From positions 1-10,115 of the forward strand of contig JAITOR010000051.1 of NCBI GenBank assembly GCA_031289855.1: DNA of 10,115 nt. The letters are read 5' to 3'. Of the stretch, positions 1 to 6,253 are shown piece after piece. Positions within the stretch are counted from its first letter, which is position 1. The number at the start of each line of letters is the position of its first letter. This DNA comes from Rickettsiales bacterium (GTDB taxonomy: Bacteria > Pseudomonadota > Alphaproteobacteria > Rickettsiales > UBA1997). A program made the position numbers and the translations under genes. Below the pieces are notes generated by a model. It made no database searches and was not told the origin of the DNA. It saw only the letters and a program-made list of their open reading frames with translations.

Positions 1-2
1 TG

Positions 3-131
3 GATGCGAGAGAAGAGGCAAAAACTGAGATGAAAAAAGAACAACAGGTGGAAAGAAATTCATTCGTTGAAAAACAAAAAGAACAAAAGCAACAAGTAAT
101 ATCCTCACAGCAGCAAGCCATGACAAGATAA
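3..131 (+). CDS. C-terminal fragment of an unrecognised Gln/Lys-rich protein (5' end outside window)
   Basis: An open frame enters from the left edge and ends at TAA 129-131, giving 42 visible residues. The other two forward frames are closed within the first 35 bases. The visible part is highly charged and rich in Gln, Lys and Glu (for example KKEQQVERN and EKQKEQKQQ), with no hydrophobic segment and no motif I recognise. It would suit a helical or coiled-coil tail, as at the end of many larger proteins, but no family can be named. The frame stops 12 bases before a G10 tract, so slippage in that tract would not alter this protein. Confidence concerns its being coding, not its function. Confidence 0.5.
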   Translation, partial: DAREEAKTEMKKEQQVERNSFVEKQKEQKQQVISSQQQAMTR

Positions 132-143
132 GGTTTTCTGTAT

Positions 144-153
144 GGGGGGGGGG
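144..153 (+). repeat. Homopolymer tract of ten G
   Basis: Ten consecutive G residues lie in the spacer between the upstream coding tail and dusB, in a sequence that is otherwise about 70% A/T. A perfect TATAAT lies 13 bases downstream (167-172), so the tract covers the position where a -35 box would be expected. It also sits in the loop of a short inverted repeat, AAGGTT (130-135) and AACCTT (155-160). G or C tracts of this length are known slippage sites in phase-variable promoters of other bacteria. That role here is inference, and a homopolymer error in the assembly is possible. Confidence 0.85.
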
Positions 154-244
154 TAACCTTGTGAGATATAATAAAGTGTTAAAAGTTTTTTCAGAGTTTA
201 AAGCCAAAATATGGATTATGTCATTATCTTATGCGCAATTAAAC

Positions 245-272
245 TTGAAGTATAAAAATTTCTTTATATAAT
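245..272 (+). promoter_or_regulatory. Candidate sigma70 promoter for dusB, positioned for a leaderless transcript
   Basis: TTGAAG (245-250) and a perfect TATAAT (267-272) are separated by 16 bases. The -10 box ends only 6 bases before the dusB ATG at 279, so transcription would begin at or within a base or so of the start codon. No Shine-Dalgarno sequence precedes the ATG, which fits a leaderless mRNA. A second TATAAT at 167-172 could give a leadered transcript but has no recognisable -35 box. Confidence 0.55.
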
Positions 273-278
273 TCATTT

Positions 279-1232
279 ATGTTAAAACAAATTAAAATTG
301 GCAATATCACAACAAAAAACAATCTTTTTTTATGTCCGCTTTGTGGAATAACTGATTCACCGTTTCGCGAAATGATAAACGATTTTGGTGGTTGTGGGCT
401 CATGTTTACTGAAATGATACCATCTCGTTCTATATATAGAAAGGATTATGATAAAAAGGTAAAAAACACATTTAAAATAAATGCCGTGCAAATTTCTGGC
501 AATGATACTTTTTATATGAGTGAGGCTGTAAAAAAAAATCTTGATTTGGGGGCTGATTTAATTGATATAAATTTTGGATGTCCGGTGAAAAAAGTTGTAA
601 AAGGTTTTGCAGGAAGTGCTATAATGAAGGATGAAAAATTGGCGGAAAATATTATAAAAGCAGTAATTAAAACGGCTGGAAATGTGCCCGTTAGTGTAAA
701 AATGCGAATGGGTTGGGATTTTGATAATCTTAATGCACCAATGATAGCGAAAATTGCGGAAAATGAAGGGGTGCAAATGGTTACGGTGCATGGGCGAACA
801 AGGGGTCAAATGTATAGTGGAAATGCTGATTGGAAATTTGTTAGCAAGGTCAAAGAAGTAGTGAAAATTCCAGTTATTGTAAATGGAGACATAAAGACTA
901 CAAAAGATGTTATACAGGCTATGCAAGAAAGTGGTGCGGATGGGGTTATGATAGGTAGAGGTGTGTATGGCAAGCCCTTCTTATTTAAACAAATAGAGAT
1001 GGAGTTACAGGGAGAAGTATGGAAATATCCAGATAAAAAGTATAAAATGGTGCAAAAACATTTTGATAAAATTTTAGAGCATTATGGGGAAAGGATTGGT
1101 ATTCCATTTATGCGAAAGCATTTATCTTGGTATAGTAATGGGATGCAAGGTGGTGCAGAATTTAGAAAAAAAATAAATACAGTAAATGATTTAAAGAAAG
1201 TGAAGGATAGTATAAAAGAGTTTTTTTCCTAA
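279..1232 (+). CDS. dusB: tRNA-dihydrouridine synthase, DusB/NifR3 type
   Basis: This 317-residue protein is a flavin enzyme that reduces uridine to dihydrouridine in the D-loop of tRNA using NADPH. Its length is normal for the family. The N-terminal segment PLCGITDSPFR (20-30) corresponds to the family's PMAGVTDxPFR. The catalytic Cys lies in NFGCPVKKV (C101). MRMGWD and VHGRTRGQMYSG follow in the TIM barrel. IPVIVNGDI and GVMIGRGVYGKPF form the FMN phosphate-binding end, and a helical tRNA-binding domain closes the protein. The start is the first ATG and lies 6 bases after a TATAAT with no Shine-Dalgarno. In many alphaproteobacteria dusB (nifR3) is next to ntrBC, but here it stands alone. 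Its stop overlaps the end of the convergent carboxypeptidase gene, with no terminator visible. The DusB call over DusA or DusC rests on overall motif similarity. Confidence 0.95.
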   Translation: MLKQIKIGNITTKNNLFLCPLCGITDSPFREMINDFGGCGLMFTEMIPSRSIYRKDYDKKVKNTFKINAVQISGNDTFYMSEAVKKNLDLGADLIDINFGCPVKKVVKGFAGSAIMKDEKLAENIIKAVIKTAGNVPVSVKMRMGWDFDNLNAPMIAKIAENEGVQMVTVHGRTRGQMYSGNADWKFVSKVKEVVKIPVIVNGDIKTTKDVIQAMQESGADGVMIGRGVYGKPFLFKQIEMELQGEVWKYPDKKYKMVQKHFDKILEHYGERIGIPFMRKHLSWYSNGMQGGAEFRKKINTVNDLKKVKDSIKEFFS

Positions 1233-2311
1233 TTTTTATCAAAAAGGTTTCTCCACAATCTTATAATTAGATTTACCCTTTTAATTTCATCTTTTGTAAT
1301 CAAATTATAATTTTTGTTTCCTAATATTATTTCTCCAATTCTTTCCCCCTTTTTTAGCGGTGCCTCTATGTTTTTATAAAAAATAATGTTTGGCGGCAAC
1401 ACTTCCTCATTGTTTAATGTCCAAATATGTACTTCGCTTTCACTAACTATATCAACATTTTTCAAATTTCCATATTTAACTGGGAAAGTTTTTACAAGTT
1501 CTCCTTCTCTGTAAAATACTTGTTTTTTTGCTTTCCAACCAAAATTTAAAAGCAAAGTGGCATCAGTTTCTCTATCCAATTCGCTACTTGCTCCATTTAC
1601 AGCCACGATTAATCGTCTATTATCTTGTTTTGCTGATACAACGATTCCATATCCACCGGCTTCTGTATGACCGGTTTTTAAGCCATCAACACCATTATAT
1701 TTTTCCAATAGTTTATTTCTATTGTATTGCAAAATTTGATTCCATTTAAATTTTTTTATGGAAAAATATCTTTTATACAAAGTTGGATAATCTTGAATTA
1801 AATTTTTTGCTAATATGGCCAAATCAAGCACTGACATATAATGATTAATTTCGGAAAAACCAATTGGATTTGTAAAACTACTTGTTTGCAACTTCATTTT
1901 TTTTGCCTTTGCGTTCATATTATTAACAAAACTTGTTGTATAACCATCAACGCCTTCTGCCAATACAATTGCTGCATCATTTCCGCTTTGAACGATTAAT
2001 CCTTTTAATAAATTGTCAACCGAAACTTTTGAATTCAAATTTAAAAAAGTTCTTGAACCTTCCTGTTTCCAAGCATTTTCAGTAACTTTAAATTCATCTT
2101 TTAATGTGATTATTCCATCATTCAATTTTTCAAAAATTAAATATGTAGTCATAATTTTTGTCATTGAAGATGGGTTTGTTTTTTCTAATGCACTTTTTTC
2201 ATATAATATTTCACCAGTATCAAAATCCATTAAAACAGCATATTTAGAATTTAATTCGATGGCAAAAGTTACATTTATGAATAATATTAAAAATAAAAAA
2301 ATCTTTTTCAT
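1229..2311 (-). CDS. dacA: D-alanyl-D-alanine carboxypeptidase, PBP5/6 (DacA-like) family
   Basis: This 360-residue penicillin-binding protein removes the terminal D-Ala from peptidoglycan stem peptides in the periplasm. Residues 1-17 (MKKIFLFLILFINVTFA) form a typical signal peptide. The catalytic triad motifs of the S11 peptidase family are all present: SMTK with nucleophile S49 and K52, SGN at 109-111, and KTG at 212-214 within GLKTGHTEAGG. A beta-rich domain of about 100 residues follows, and the last residues (IIRLWRNLFDKN) could form the amphipathic membrane-anchoring helix seen in PBP5. I chose ATG 2311 because it begins the signal peptide. An in-frame TTG at 2329 would add six residues before it. 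The start has a -10-like box 6 bases upstream and no Shine-Dalgarno. The exact paralogue (dacA, dacC or dacF) cannot be decided from the sequence. Confidence 0.93.
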   Translation of the reverse strand: MKKIFLFLILFINVTFAIELNSKYAVLMDFDTGEILYEKSALEKTNPSSMTKIMTTYLIFEKLNDGIITLKDEFKVTENAWKQEGSRTFLNLNSKVSVDNLLKGLIVQSGNDAAIVLAEGVDGYTTSFVNNMNAKAKKMKLQTSSFTNPIGFSEINHYMSVLDLAILAKNLIQDYPTLYKRYFSIKKFKWNQILQYNRNKLLEKYNGVDGLKTGHTEAGGYGIVVSAKQDNRRLIVAVNGASSELDRETDATLLLNFGWKAKKQVFYREGELVKTFPVKYGNLKNVDIVSESEVHIWTLNNEEVLPPNIIFYKNIEAPLKKGERIGEIILGNKNYNLITKDEIKRVNLIIRLWRNLFDKN

Positions 2312-2317
2312 ACTTAT

Positions 2318-2345
2318 AAAATATAACAACTTTTTTAAAAAACAA
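2318..2345 (-). promoter_or_regulatory. Candidate promoter for the carboxypeptidase gene
   Basis: Read on the minus strand, TTGTTT (2345-2340) is followed after 16 bases by TATTTT (2323-2318), which ends 6 bases before the ATG at 2311. An overlapping TATATT (2325-2320) is an alternative -10. The spacing leaves no room for a leader, as at dusB. The region is so A/T-rich that chance matches are likely, so support is modest. Confidence 0.35.
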
Positions 2346-2359
2346 TATATTTATTTTAA

Positions 2360-2388
2360 TTGACAAAAATGTATAATGTGTTTACTAT
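2360..2388 (+). promoter_or_regulatory. Candidate promoter(s) for ligA
   Basis: A perfect TTGACA (2360-2365) is followed after exactly 17 bases by TACTAT (2383-2388), which would start transcription near the in-frame GTG at 2396. A perfect TATAAT (2372-2377) lies in the same interval, 9 bases before ATG 2387, but lacks a good -35 box. The two readings give different starts for ligA. Both imply little or no 5' untranslated leader, and no Shine-Dalgarno is present. Confidence 0.45.
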
Positions 2389-3832
2389 GGTTAATGTGAA
2401 TGAAATAGAAGTTTTAAGGCGGGAATTAAAAAAACATAATGAAGCATATTATAGGAATGATGCTCCATTGGTTAGTGATGCGGAATATGATAAATTAAAG
2501 CAACAATATAAGAATTTAGTTGGAGAAGATGATGAATTTTTGCAAACTATTGGTTATAAAATTTTGGACGAATTTGGCAAAGTGGAACATAAATTGCCAA
2601 TGCTTTCATTAAATAACGGATACAAAAAAGAAGATTTGGAAGAATTTGTTAAAAGGTGTAAAAATTTTCTTGGAATGTATGAATTGAATGAAAATATGGA
2701 TTTGCAGATTTTTTGTGAGCCAAAAATTGATGGTCTTTCATTTTCGGCAAGATATGAGAATGGTATATTTGTTAAAGGTGCTACGAGGGGCGATGGTAGT
2801 GTTGGTGAGGATGTAACTGAAAATTTAAAAACTATAAAAACATTGCCATTGAAGATTGAAAATGCTCCGCGAATATTGGAAATTAGAGGAGAGGTTTATA
2901 TTTCTAAAAGTGATTTCACAAAGTTAGAAGGATTTGCGAATCCGCGAAATGCATCTGCTGGTAGTTTAAGGCAATTGGATACTTCTGTTACCGCTAAACG
3001 AAATTTGAGATATTTTGCCTATACGTTAGGTGAGGTTAGTAGTGATTTTAAGATGGATACACAAGAAAATTTGATAGAATATTTCAAAAAAACAGGTTTT
3101 ACTACGGCTGAACCAGTTAAATTATGTAAAAATATGAATGATGTGTGGGATTTTGTACAACATTATACTGAGATTAGGCACACCTTGAATTACGATATTG
3201 ATGGAATTGTATGCAAGATTGATAAAATTGAATTACAGGCGAGACTTGGAAATATAACCCATCATCCTCGATGGGCCATTGCCTATAAATTTCCAGCAGA
3301 ACAGGCAATTACGGAGATTGAAAAAATAGATATACAAGTTGGACGAACTGGCGCATTAACTCCTGTGGCAAGGCTTAAACCTGTGGGAATTGGTGGTGTA
3401 ATTGTGTCAAATGCCACATTACATAATAAGGATGAGATAGAAAAAAAGGATATTAGAGTGGGGGATTTGGTGGTAGTACAACGGGCAGCAGAAGTTATTC
3501 CACAAGTTGTTAGTGTTTATAAAAGTGGAGGTGGGAAAAAATTTGAATTTCCTGTAAAATGTCCCGTTTGTGGTGGTGAGTTAGTGTATGACGATGTGGT
3601 GGTTAGGTGTGGTGGTGGTATAAAATGTAAAGCACAAGTTGTGGAAAGTTTGAAGCATTTTGTAAGTAAAGGTGCTTTTGACATTGATGGATTAGGTAAA
3701 AAGGAGATTGAAAATTTTTATAATGATGGAAGAATTAAAAATTTTATTGATATTTTTACATTGGAGGAGAGAGAAAAGAAGTTAGAGGTAGAATATGATA
3801 AAGCAAAAACAAAAGGAGATTTGTTTGAATAG
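2387..3832 (+). CDS. ligA: NAD-dependent DNA ligase, C-terminally truncated (most of HhH and all of BRCT missing)
   Basis: LigA seals DNA nicks by transferring AMP from NAD to an active-site Lys and then to the 5' phosphate. The N-terminal domain Ia is present (YYRNDAPLVSDAEYDKL, 21-37). The nucleotidyltransferase domain has EPKIDG with K113 as the adenylated residue, GATRGDG (131-137), DGIVCK (272-277) and YKFPAEQ (300-306). The OB fold follows (IQVGRTGALTPVARLKPV, 316-333, through VQRAAEVIP), then a complete Cys4 zinc finger (C392, C395, C408, C414) and the start of the helix-hairpin-helix domain (SLKHFVSKGAFDIDGLGKKE). The protein then ends at residue 481. Family members are usually about 660-700 residues and carry four HhH motifs and a BRCT domain. 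No continuation exists downstream in any frame, because a terminator and thiE follow. ATG 2387 was chosen because homology begins at NEIEVL. TTG 2360, ATG 2369 and GTG 2396 are in-frame alternatives. Confidence 0.92.
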   Translation: MVNVNEIEVLRRELKKHNEAYYRNDAPLVSDAEYDKLKQQYKNLVGEDDEFLQTIGYKILDEFGKVEHKLPMLSLNNGYKKEDLEEFVKRCKNFLGMYELNENMDLQIFCEPKIDGLSFSARYENGIFVKGATRGDGSVGEDVTENLKTIKTLPLKIENAPRILEIRGEVYISKSDFTKLEGFANPRNASAGSLRQLDTSVTAKRNLRYFAYTLGEVSSDFKMDTQENLIEYFKKTGFTTAEPVKLCKNMNDVWDFVQHYTEIRHTLNYDIDGIVCKIDKIELQARLGNITHHPRWAIAYKFPAEQAITEIEKIDIQVGRTGALTPVARLKPVGIGGVIVSNATLHNKDEIEKKDIRVGDLVVVQRAAEVIPQVVSVYKSGGGKKFEFPVKCPVCGGELVYDDVVVRCGGGIKCKAQVVESLKHFVSKGAFDIDGLGKKEIENFYNDGRIKNFIDIFTLEEREKKLEVEYDKAKTKGDLFE

Positions 3833-3864
3833 GGTGAGATTTAACATAACACCCTATTTTTTTT
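3828..3864 (+). terminator. Rho-independent terminator of ligA
   Basis: AATAGGGTG (3828-3836) and CACCCTATT (3850-3858) form a perfect 9-bp stem with a 13-base loop. Eight T residues (3857-3864) complete the motif in the forward direction. The ligA stop codon TAG (3830-3832) is inside the upstream arm. On the minus strand the same stem is followed by CAAACAAA, so it should terminate thiE transcripts poorly, if at all. Confidence 0.85.
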
Positions 3865-3865
3865 A

Positions 3866-4480
3866 TCAAAGCATATCTATTTCATTCTTTAATTTTCTTG
3901 TATTTTCCTCTATGTTTTTTGCCCCAATAATTGCAGAAACCATTGCAAACCCATCAATTCCATATCCTTTAAAGTCTGATATGGTTTTTTGATTTATGCC
4001 ACCTATCACCACGATTGGAATTTTCACATCTTTTTTAATTTTTTTCAACTCTTCAAATGATGTGGTTCTTGCATCCTTTTTTGTGGTTTGAGCATACATC
4101 GCTCCAACTCCTAAATAATCAGCCCCGTCTTTTTCACCCTGTATTGCTTCTTGTAAATTACTTGCAGAAACTCCAATAATTTTATTTTTACCCAATATAT
4201 TTCTTGCAATTACACAAGGTATATCACTTTGTCCTATGTGAATTCCATCAGCATTTATGGCTTGCGCTATGTCCAATCTATCATTTATCAATAATGAAAT
4301 ATGATATTTGTCAGTAATTGCTTTTATTTTTATACCTAAATTATAAAAATCTAACGAGCCTATTTCCTTTTCTCTCAATTGAACAATGGTGCAACCACCT
4401 TTTATGGCCTGCTCCACCGCTTCTTCCAGCGTATTTGTGGATTTTAAGGCACTATCGGTCACTAAATAAACACTATACAT
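3866..4480 (-). CDS. thiE: Thiamine-phosphate synthase
   Basis: ThiE joins hydroxymethylpyrimidine diphosphate to thiazole phosphate, giving thiamine phosphate. At 204 residues it is a normal-length TIM-barrel member. Diagnostic motifs appear in order: VQLREK (33-38), INDRLDIA, DGIHIGQSDIP, IGVSAS, then DYLGVGAMYAQTTKKDA, which matches the GPxFxTxTKxxA loop with a non-consensus start, then IPIVVIGGI and GFAMVSAI in the phosphate-binding region. The ATG at 4480 is preceded by a near-perfect Shine-Dalgarno, GGAGGT, inside the end of thiD. A start ten codons further upstream would bypass it. The gene overlaps thiD by 8 bases and is the last of the thi operon. Confidence 0.96.
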   Translation of the reverse strand: MYSVYLVTDSALKSTNTLEEAVEQAIKGGCTIVQLREKEIGSLDFYNLGIKIKAITDKYHISLLINDRLDIAQAINADGIHIGQSDIPCVIARNILGKNKIIGVSASNLQEAIQGEKDGADYLGVGAMYAQTTKKDARTTSFEELKKIKKDVKIPIVVIGGINQKTISDFKGYGIDGFAMVSAIIGAKNIEENTRKLKNEIDML

Positions 4481-5258
4481 ACCACCTCCAAAAATGATTA
4501 GTTGGGCCATATCCTTTTCCTATTGGCAATGAGTTTTTTATGGCTCCGGTAATGTATTCCTTTGATTTTGTGACCGCAACATTGATTGGAAATTCCAATG
4601 CTAAATAGCTTGCAATGGCTGATGATAATGTGCAACCAGTTCCATGAGTGTTTTTTGTATTGATTTTTTCTTGTTTGTAATAATAAAATTCATTTCCGTC
4701 ATATAAAATGTCAGTGGCATCATCCTTCAAGTGTCCTCCTTTCATTAAAACATTTTTACATCCCATTTCATGTATGATTTTTGCTACTTCTTCCATAGTT
4801 TTAATATCATCAATCTTTTTGCCGGAAATTTTTTCTGCCTCTGGAATGTTCGGTGTTAAAAGAGTGGCAAATGGTATGATTTTTTTAATTAAAGTATTAA
4901 TGCAATCTTCACCCATTAAAGCACTTCCACCTTTTGCATACATCACGGGATCTATTACAATATTTTGTGGCTTATATTGTAGTAATTTTTTTGCCACAAT
5001 TTCCATGATTTTAATGCTGGATAACATACCAATTTTTAAACCATCCACCTCAATATCCTCAAAAACAGCATCAATTTGATCGTTTATTATATCGACATCC
5101 ACATTTTGAATACTAATAACTCTACTTGTATTTTCCGCCACTACAGATGTAATTACTGACATTCCATAGACACCTATTGCGGAAAAAGTTTTTAAATCTG
5201 CCTGTATTCCTGCTCCGCCAGAGCAATCGGAGCCTGCAATTGTTAAACATTTTTTCAT
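4473..5258 (-). CDS. thiD: Hydroxymethylpyrimidine / phosphomethylpyrimidine kinase
   Basis: ThiD phosphorylates HMP to HMP-P and then to HMP-PP, the pyrimidine substrate of ThiE. The 261-residue protein is full length for this ribokinase-fold family. It opens with LTIAGSDCSGGAGIQADLK, the family signature. VIDPVMYAKGG, LTPNIPEAE, LMKGGHLKDDATD and the anion-hole and catalytic segment THGTGCTLSSAIAS follow. The ATG overlaps the thiM stop in the arrangement ATGA, and GGGAG sits 6 bases upstream as a Shine-Dalgarno, so the two genes are likely translationally coupled. Tight packing between thiM and thiE confirms operon membership. Confidence 0.96.
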   Translation of the reverse strand: MKKCLTIAGSDCSGGAGIQADLKTFSAIGVYGMSVITSVVAENTSRVISIQNVDVDIINDQIDAVFEDIEVDGLKIGMLSSIKIMEIVAKKLLQYKPQNIVIDPVMYAKGGSALMGEDCINTLIKKIIPFATLLTPNIPEAEKISGKKIDDIKTMEEVAKIIHEMGCKNVLMKGGHLKDDATDILYDGNEFYYYKQEKINTKNTHGTGCTLSSAIASYLALEFPINVAVTKSKEYITGAIKNSLPIGKGYGPTNHFWRWYV

Positions 5259-6049
5259 TTAATTCTCCCGTATTTTTCAATGTCATTTTCGGTCAATTTA
5301 CTAATCGTATCAATAATATTCACTCTATAACTTCCGGTACCATTTGTTTTATCTGCATTTTCGCCTGCAATTCCCATATATAAAACCCCTGCAACTGCTC
5401 CACACAGATGGTTTGAAGTTGCTCCACAACAGACTCCAATTAATGCCGTTAACATGCAACCTGTTCCTGTAATATTTCCCATAGATTCGTTACCATTTTC
5501 ACATTGTATTACTTGATTTCCGTCAGTAATTACATCAATTGCACCTGTGATAACAACGACACAATTGTATTTTGTGGCCACTTGCTTTGCCACTTCTATT
5601 TTATCCAAATTTTTATCTTTTTCACTGACATCAACACCCTTTGTGGCATTGGAAACACCTAATATAAAGCCAATTTCACTTGCATTACCCCTGATGACTG
5701 CAAATTTAACTTCTTTTAATAGTTTTATTGTGGTTTCATTTCGTAAATTACTTGCACCAGCGCCTACTGGATCCAATACAACTGGAATTTTCTTGCCATT
5801 TGCAATTTGTCCTGCCAATAGCATAGAATTTATAGTTCTCACATTTAATGTCCCAATATTTATAACCAATGCATTGGAAATTGATGTAATTTCAGCAACT
5901 TCTTCGATATCATCGGCCATAATTGGGCTACCGCCAATGGCTAATGTAATGTTGGCGCAATCATTTACAGTCACATAGTTAGTGATTTGATGGACCAATG
6001 GTTTTTTATTTTTAATCTCAACCAAAAGATTTTTCACTTTTTCTTTCAT
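5255..6049 (-). CDS. thiM: Hydroxyethylthiazole kinase
   Basis: ThiM phosphorylates 4-methyl-5-(2-hydroxyethyl)thiazole, a salvage reaction rather than de novo synthesis. The 264-residue protein carries the family landmarks: HQITNYVTVNDCAN from residue 20, a GGSPIMA substrate loop, VLDPVGAGAS (91-100), RGNASEI (120-126), VVITGAIDVITDG, and GNITGTGCMLTA with the conserved Cys at 198. I placed the start at ATG 6049. The frame stays open to an ATG at 6088, but that codon is inside the TPP riboswitch, and the 13 extra residues (MLKSGEGKLFIKF) are translated riboswitch. No Shine-Dalgarno stands at normal distance from 6049. The nearest purine-rich stretch, GAAGGGA, is 17 bases away inside the riboswitch. 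Confidence 0.95.
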   Translation of the reverse strand: MKEKVKNLLVEIKNKKPLVHQITNYVTVNDCANITLAIGGSPIMADDIEEVAEITSISNALVINIGTLNVRTINSMLLAGQIANGKKIPVVLDPVGAGASNLRNETTIKLLKEVKFAVIRGNASEIGFILGVSNATKGVDVSEKDKNLDKIEVAKQVATKYNCVVVITGAIDVITDGNQVIQCENGNESMGNITGTGCMLTALIGVCCGATSNHLCGAVAGVLYMGIAGENADKTNGTGSYRVNIIDTISKLTENDIEKYGRIK

Positions 6050-6059
6050 AAATTTAATA

Positions 6060-6155
6060 AATAGTTTCCCTTCGCCGCTTTTAAGCAAACAGGTTCAAAT
6101 GGTTAATGTGGTAATACACACCTCTCAGCAAAATAACAATGCACCCATAACTATT
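6060..6155 (-). promoter_or_regulatory. TPP (thiamine pyrophosphate) riboswitch controlling thiMDE
   Basis: Read on the minus strand, the thi-box elements occur in the right order and spacing: GGGTGC (6146-6141), CTGAGAGG (6128-6121), TTGAACCTG (6098-6090), a short P5 hairpin around GCTTAAAAGC, and the conserved GCGAAGGGA ending at 6067. The closing P1 helix is a perfect 7-bp pairing of AATAGTT (6155-6149) with AACTATT (6066-6060). P1 ends 10 bases before the thiM ATG, and no terminator hairpin fits in between. Control is therefore more likely at translation initiation than by attenuation. Ligand identity follows from the conserved core; the mechanism is inferred. Confidence 0.95.
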
Positions 6156-6159
6156 GGTA

Positions 6160-6187
6160 ATACTAAGTGTATTTTCAGGAAAGTCAA
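6160..6187 (-). promoter_or_regulatory. Sigma70-like promoter of the thiMDE operon
   Basis: On the minus strand, TTGACT (6187-6182) is followed after 16 bases by TAGTAT (6165-6160). The expected start site, about 7 bases further on near 6153, coincides with the first bases of riboswitch helix P1. The promoter lies between the omp terminator and the riboswitch, as expected for an operon with its own promoter. Confidence 0.6.
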
Positions 6188-6194
6188 GAAATGA

Positions 6195-6228
6195 AAAAAC
6201 AGATGGTTATTATTTACCATCTGTTTTT
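6195..6228 (-). terminator. Rho-independent terminator of the outer-membrane protein gene (possibly bidirectional)
   Basis: AAAAACAGATGGT (6195-6207) and ACCATCTGTTTTT (6216-6228) form a perfect 13-bp inverted repeat with an 8-base loop. On the minus strand the stem ends in a run of T. It lies 25 bases after the stop of the outer-membrane protein gene and just before the thi promoter, insulating the two units. The symmetry with A and T tracts means it could also work on the forward strand, but no forward gene leads into it. Confidence 0.88.
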
Positions 6229-6253
6229 GATTGATTTGTTTAGTAACAAATAA

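Noticed and set aside
142..271. Slippage-controlled small ORF starting at ATG 142 through the G10 tract
   Set aside because: With ten G it stops after seven codons. One extra G would open about 43 codons up to 271, but the product has no recognisable features and the frame is short enough to be chance.
558..926. 122-codon minus-strand frame opposite dusB
   Set aside because: Low-complexity His/Phe/Asn/Tyr-rich translation, antisense to the catalytic core of dusB.
3833..3992. Remaining LigA HhH/BRCT coding sequence in another frame downstream of the stop
   Set aside because: The forward translation there shows only the antisense of thiE, with no HhH or BRCT motifs, so a simple frameshift does not explain the truncation.
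4481..4510. Ten-residue extension of ThiE
   Set aside because: ATG 4480 has GGAGGT just upstream and matches the family N-terminus.
5547..5978. 143-codon forward frame opposite thiM
   Set aside because: Antisense shadow of a well-supported gene; no motif and no separate initiation signal. The same applies to 4708-5079 opposite thiD and to 7591-7980 and 8050-8340 opposite tig.
6050..6088. 13-residue extension of ThiM
   Set aside because: It lies inside the TPP riboswitch, including the conserved core and the 3' arm of P1.
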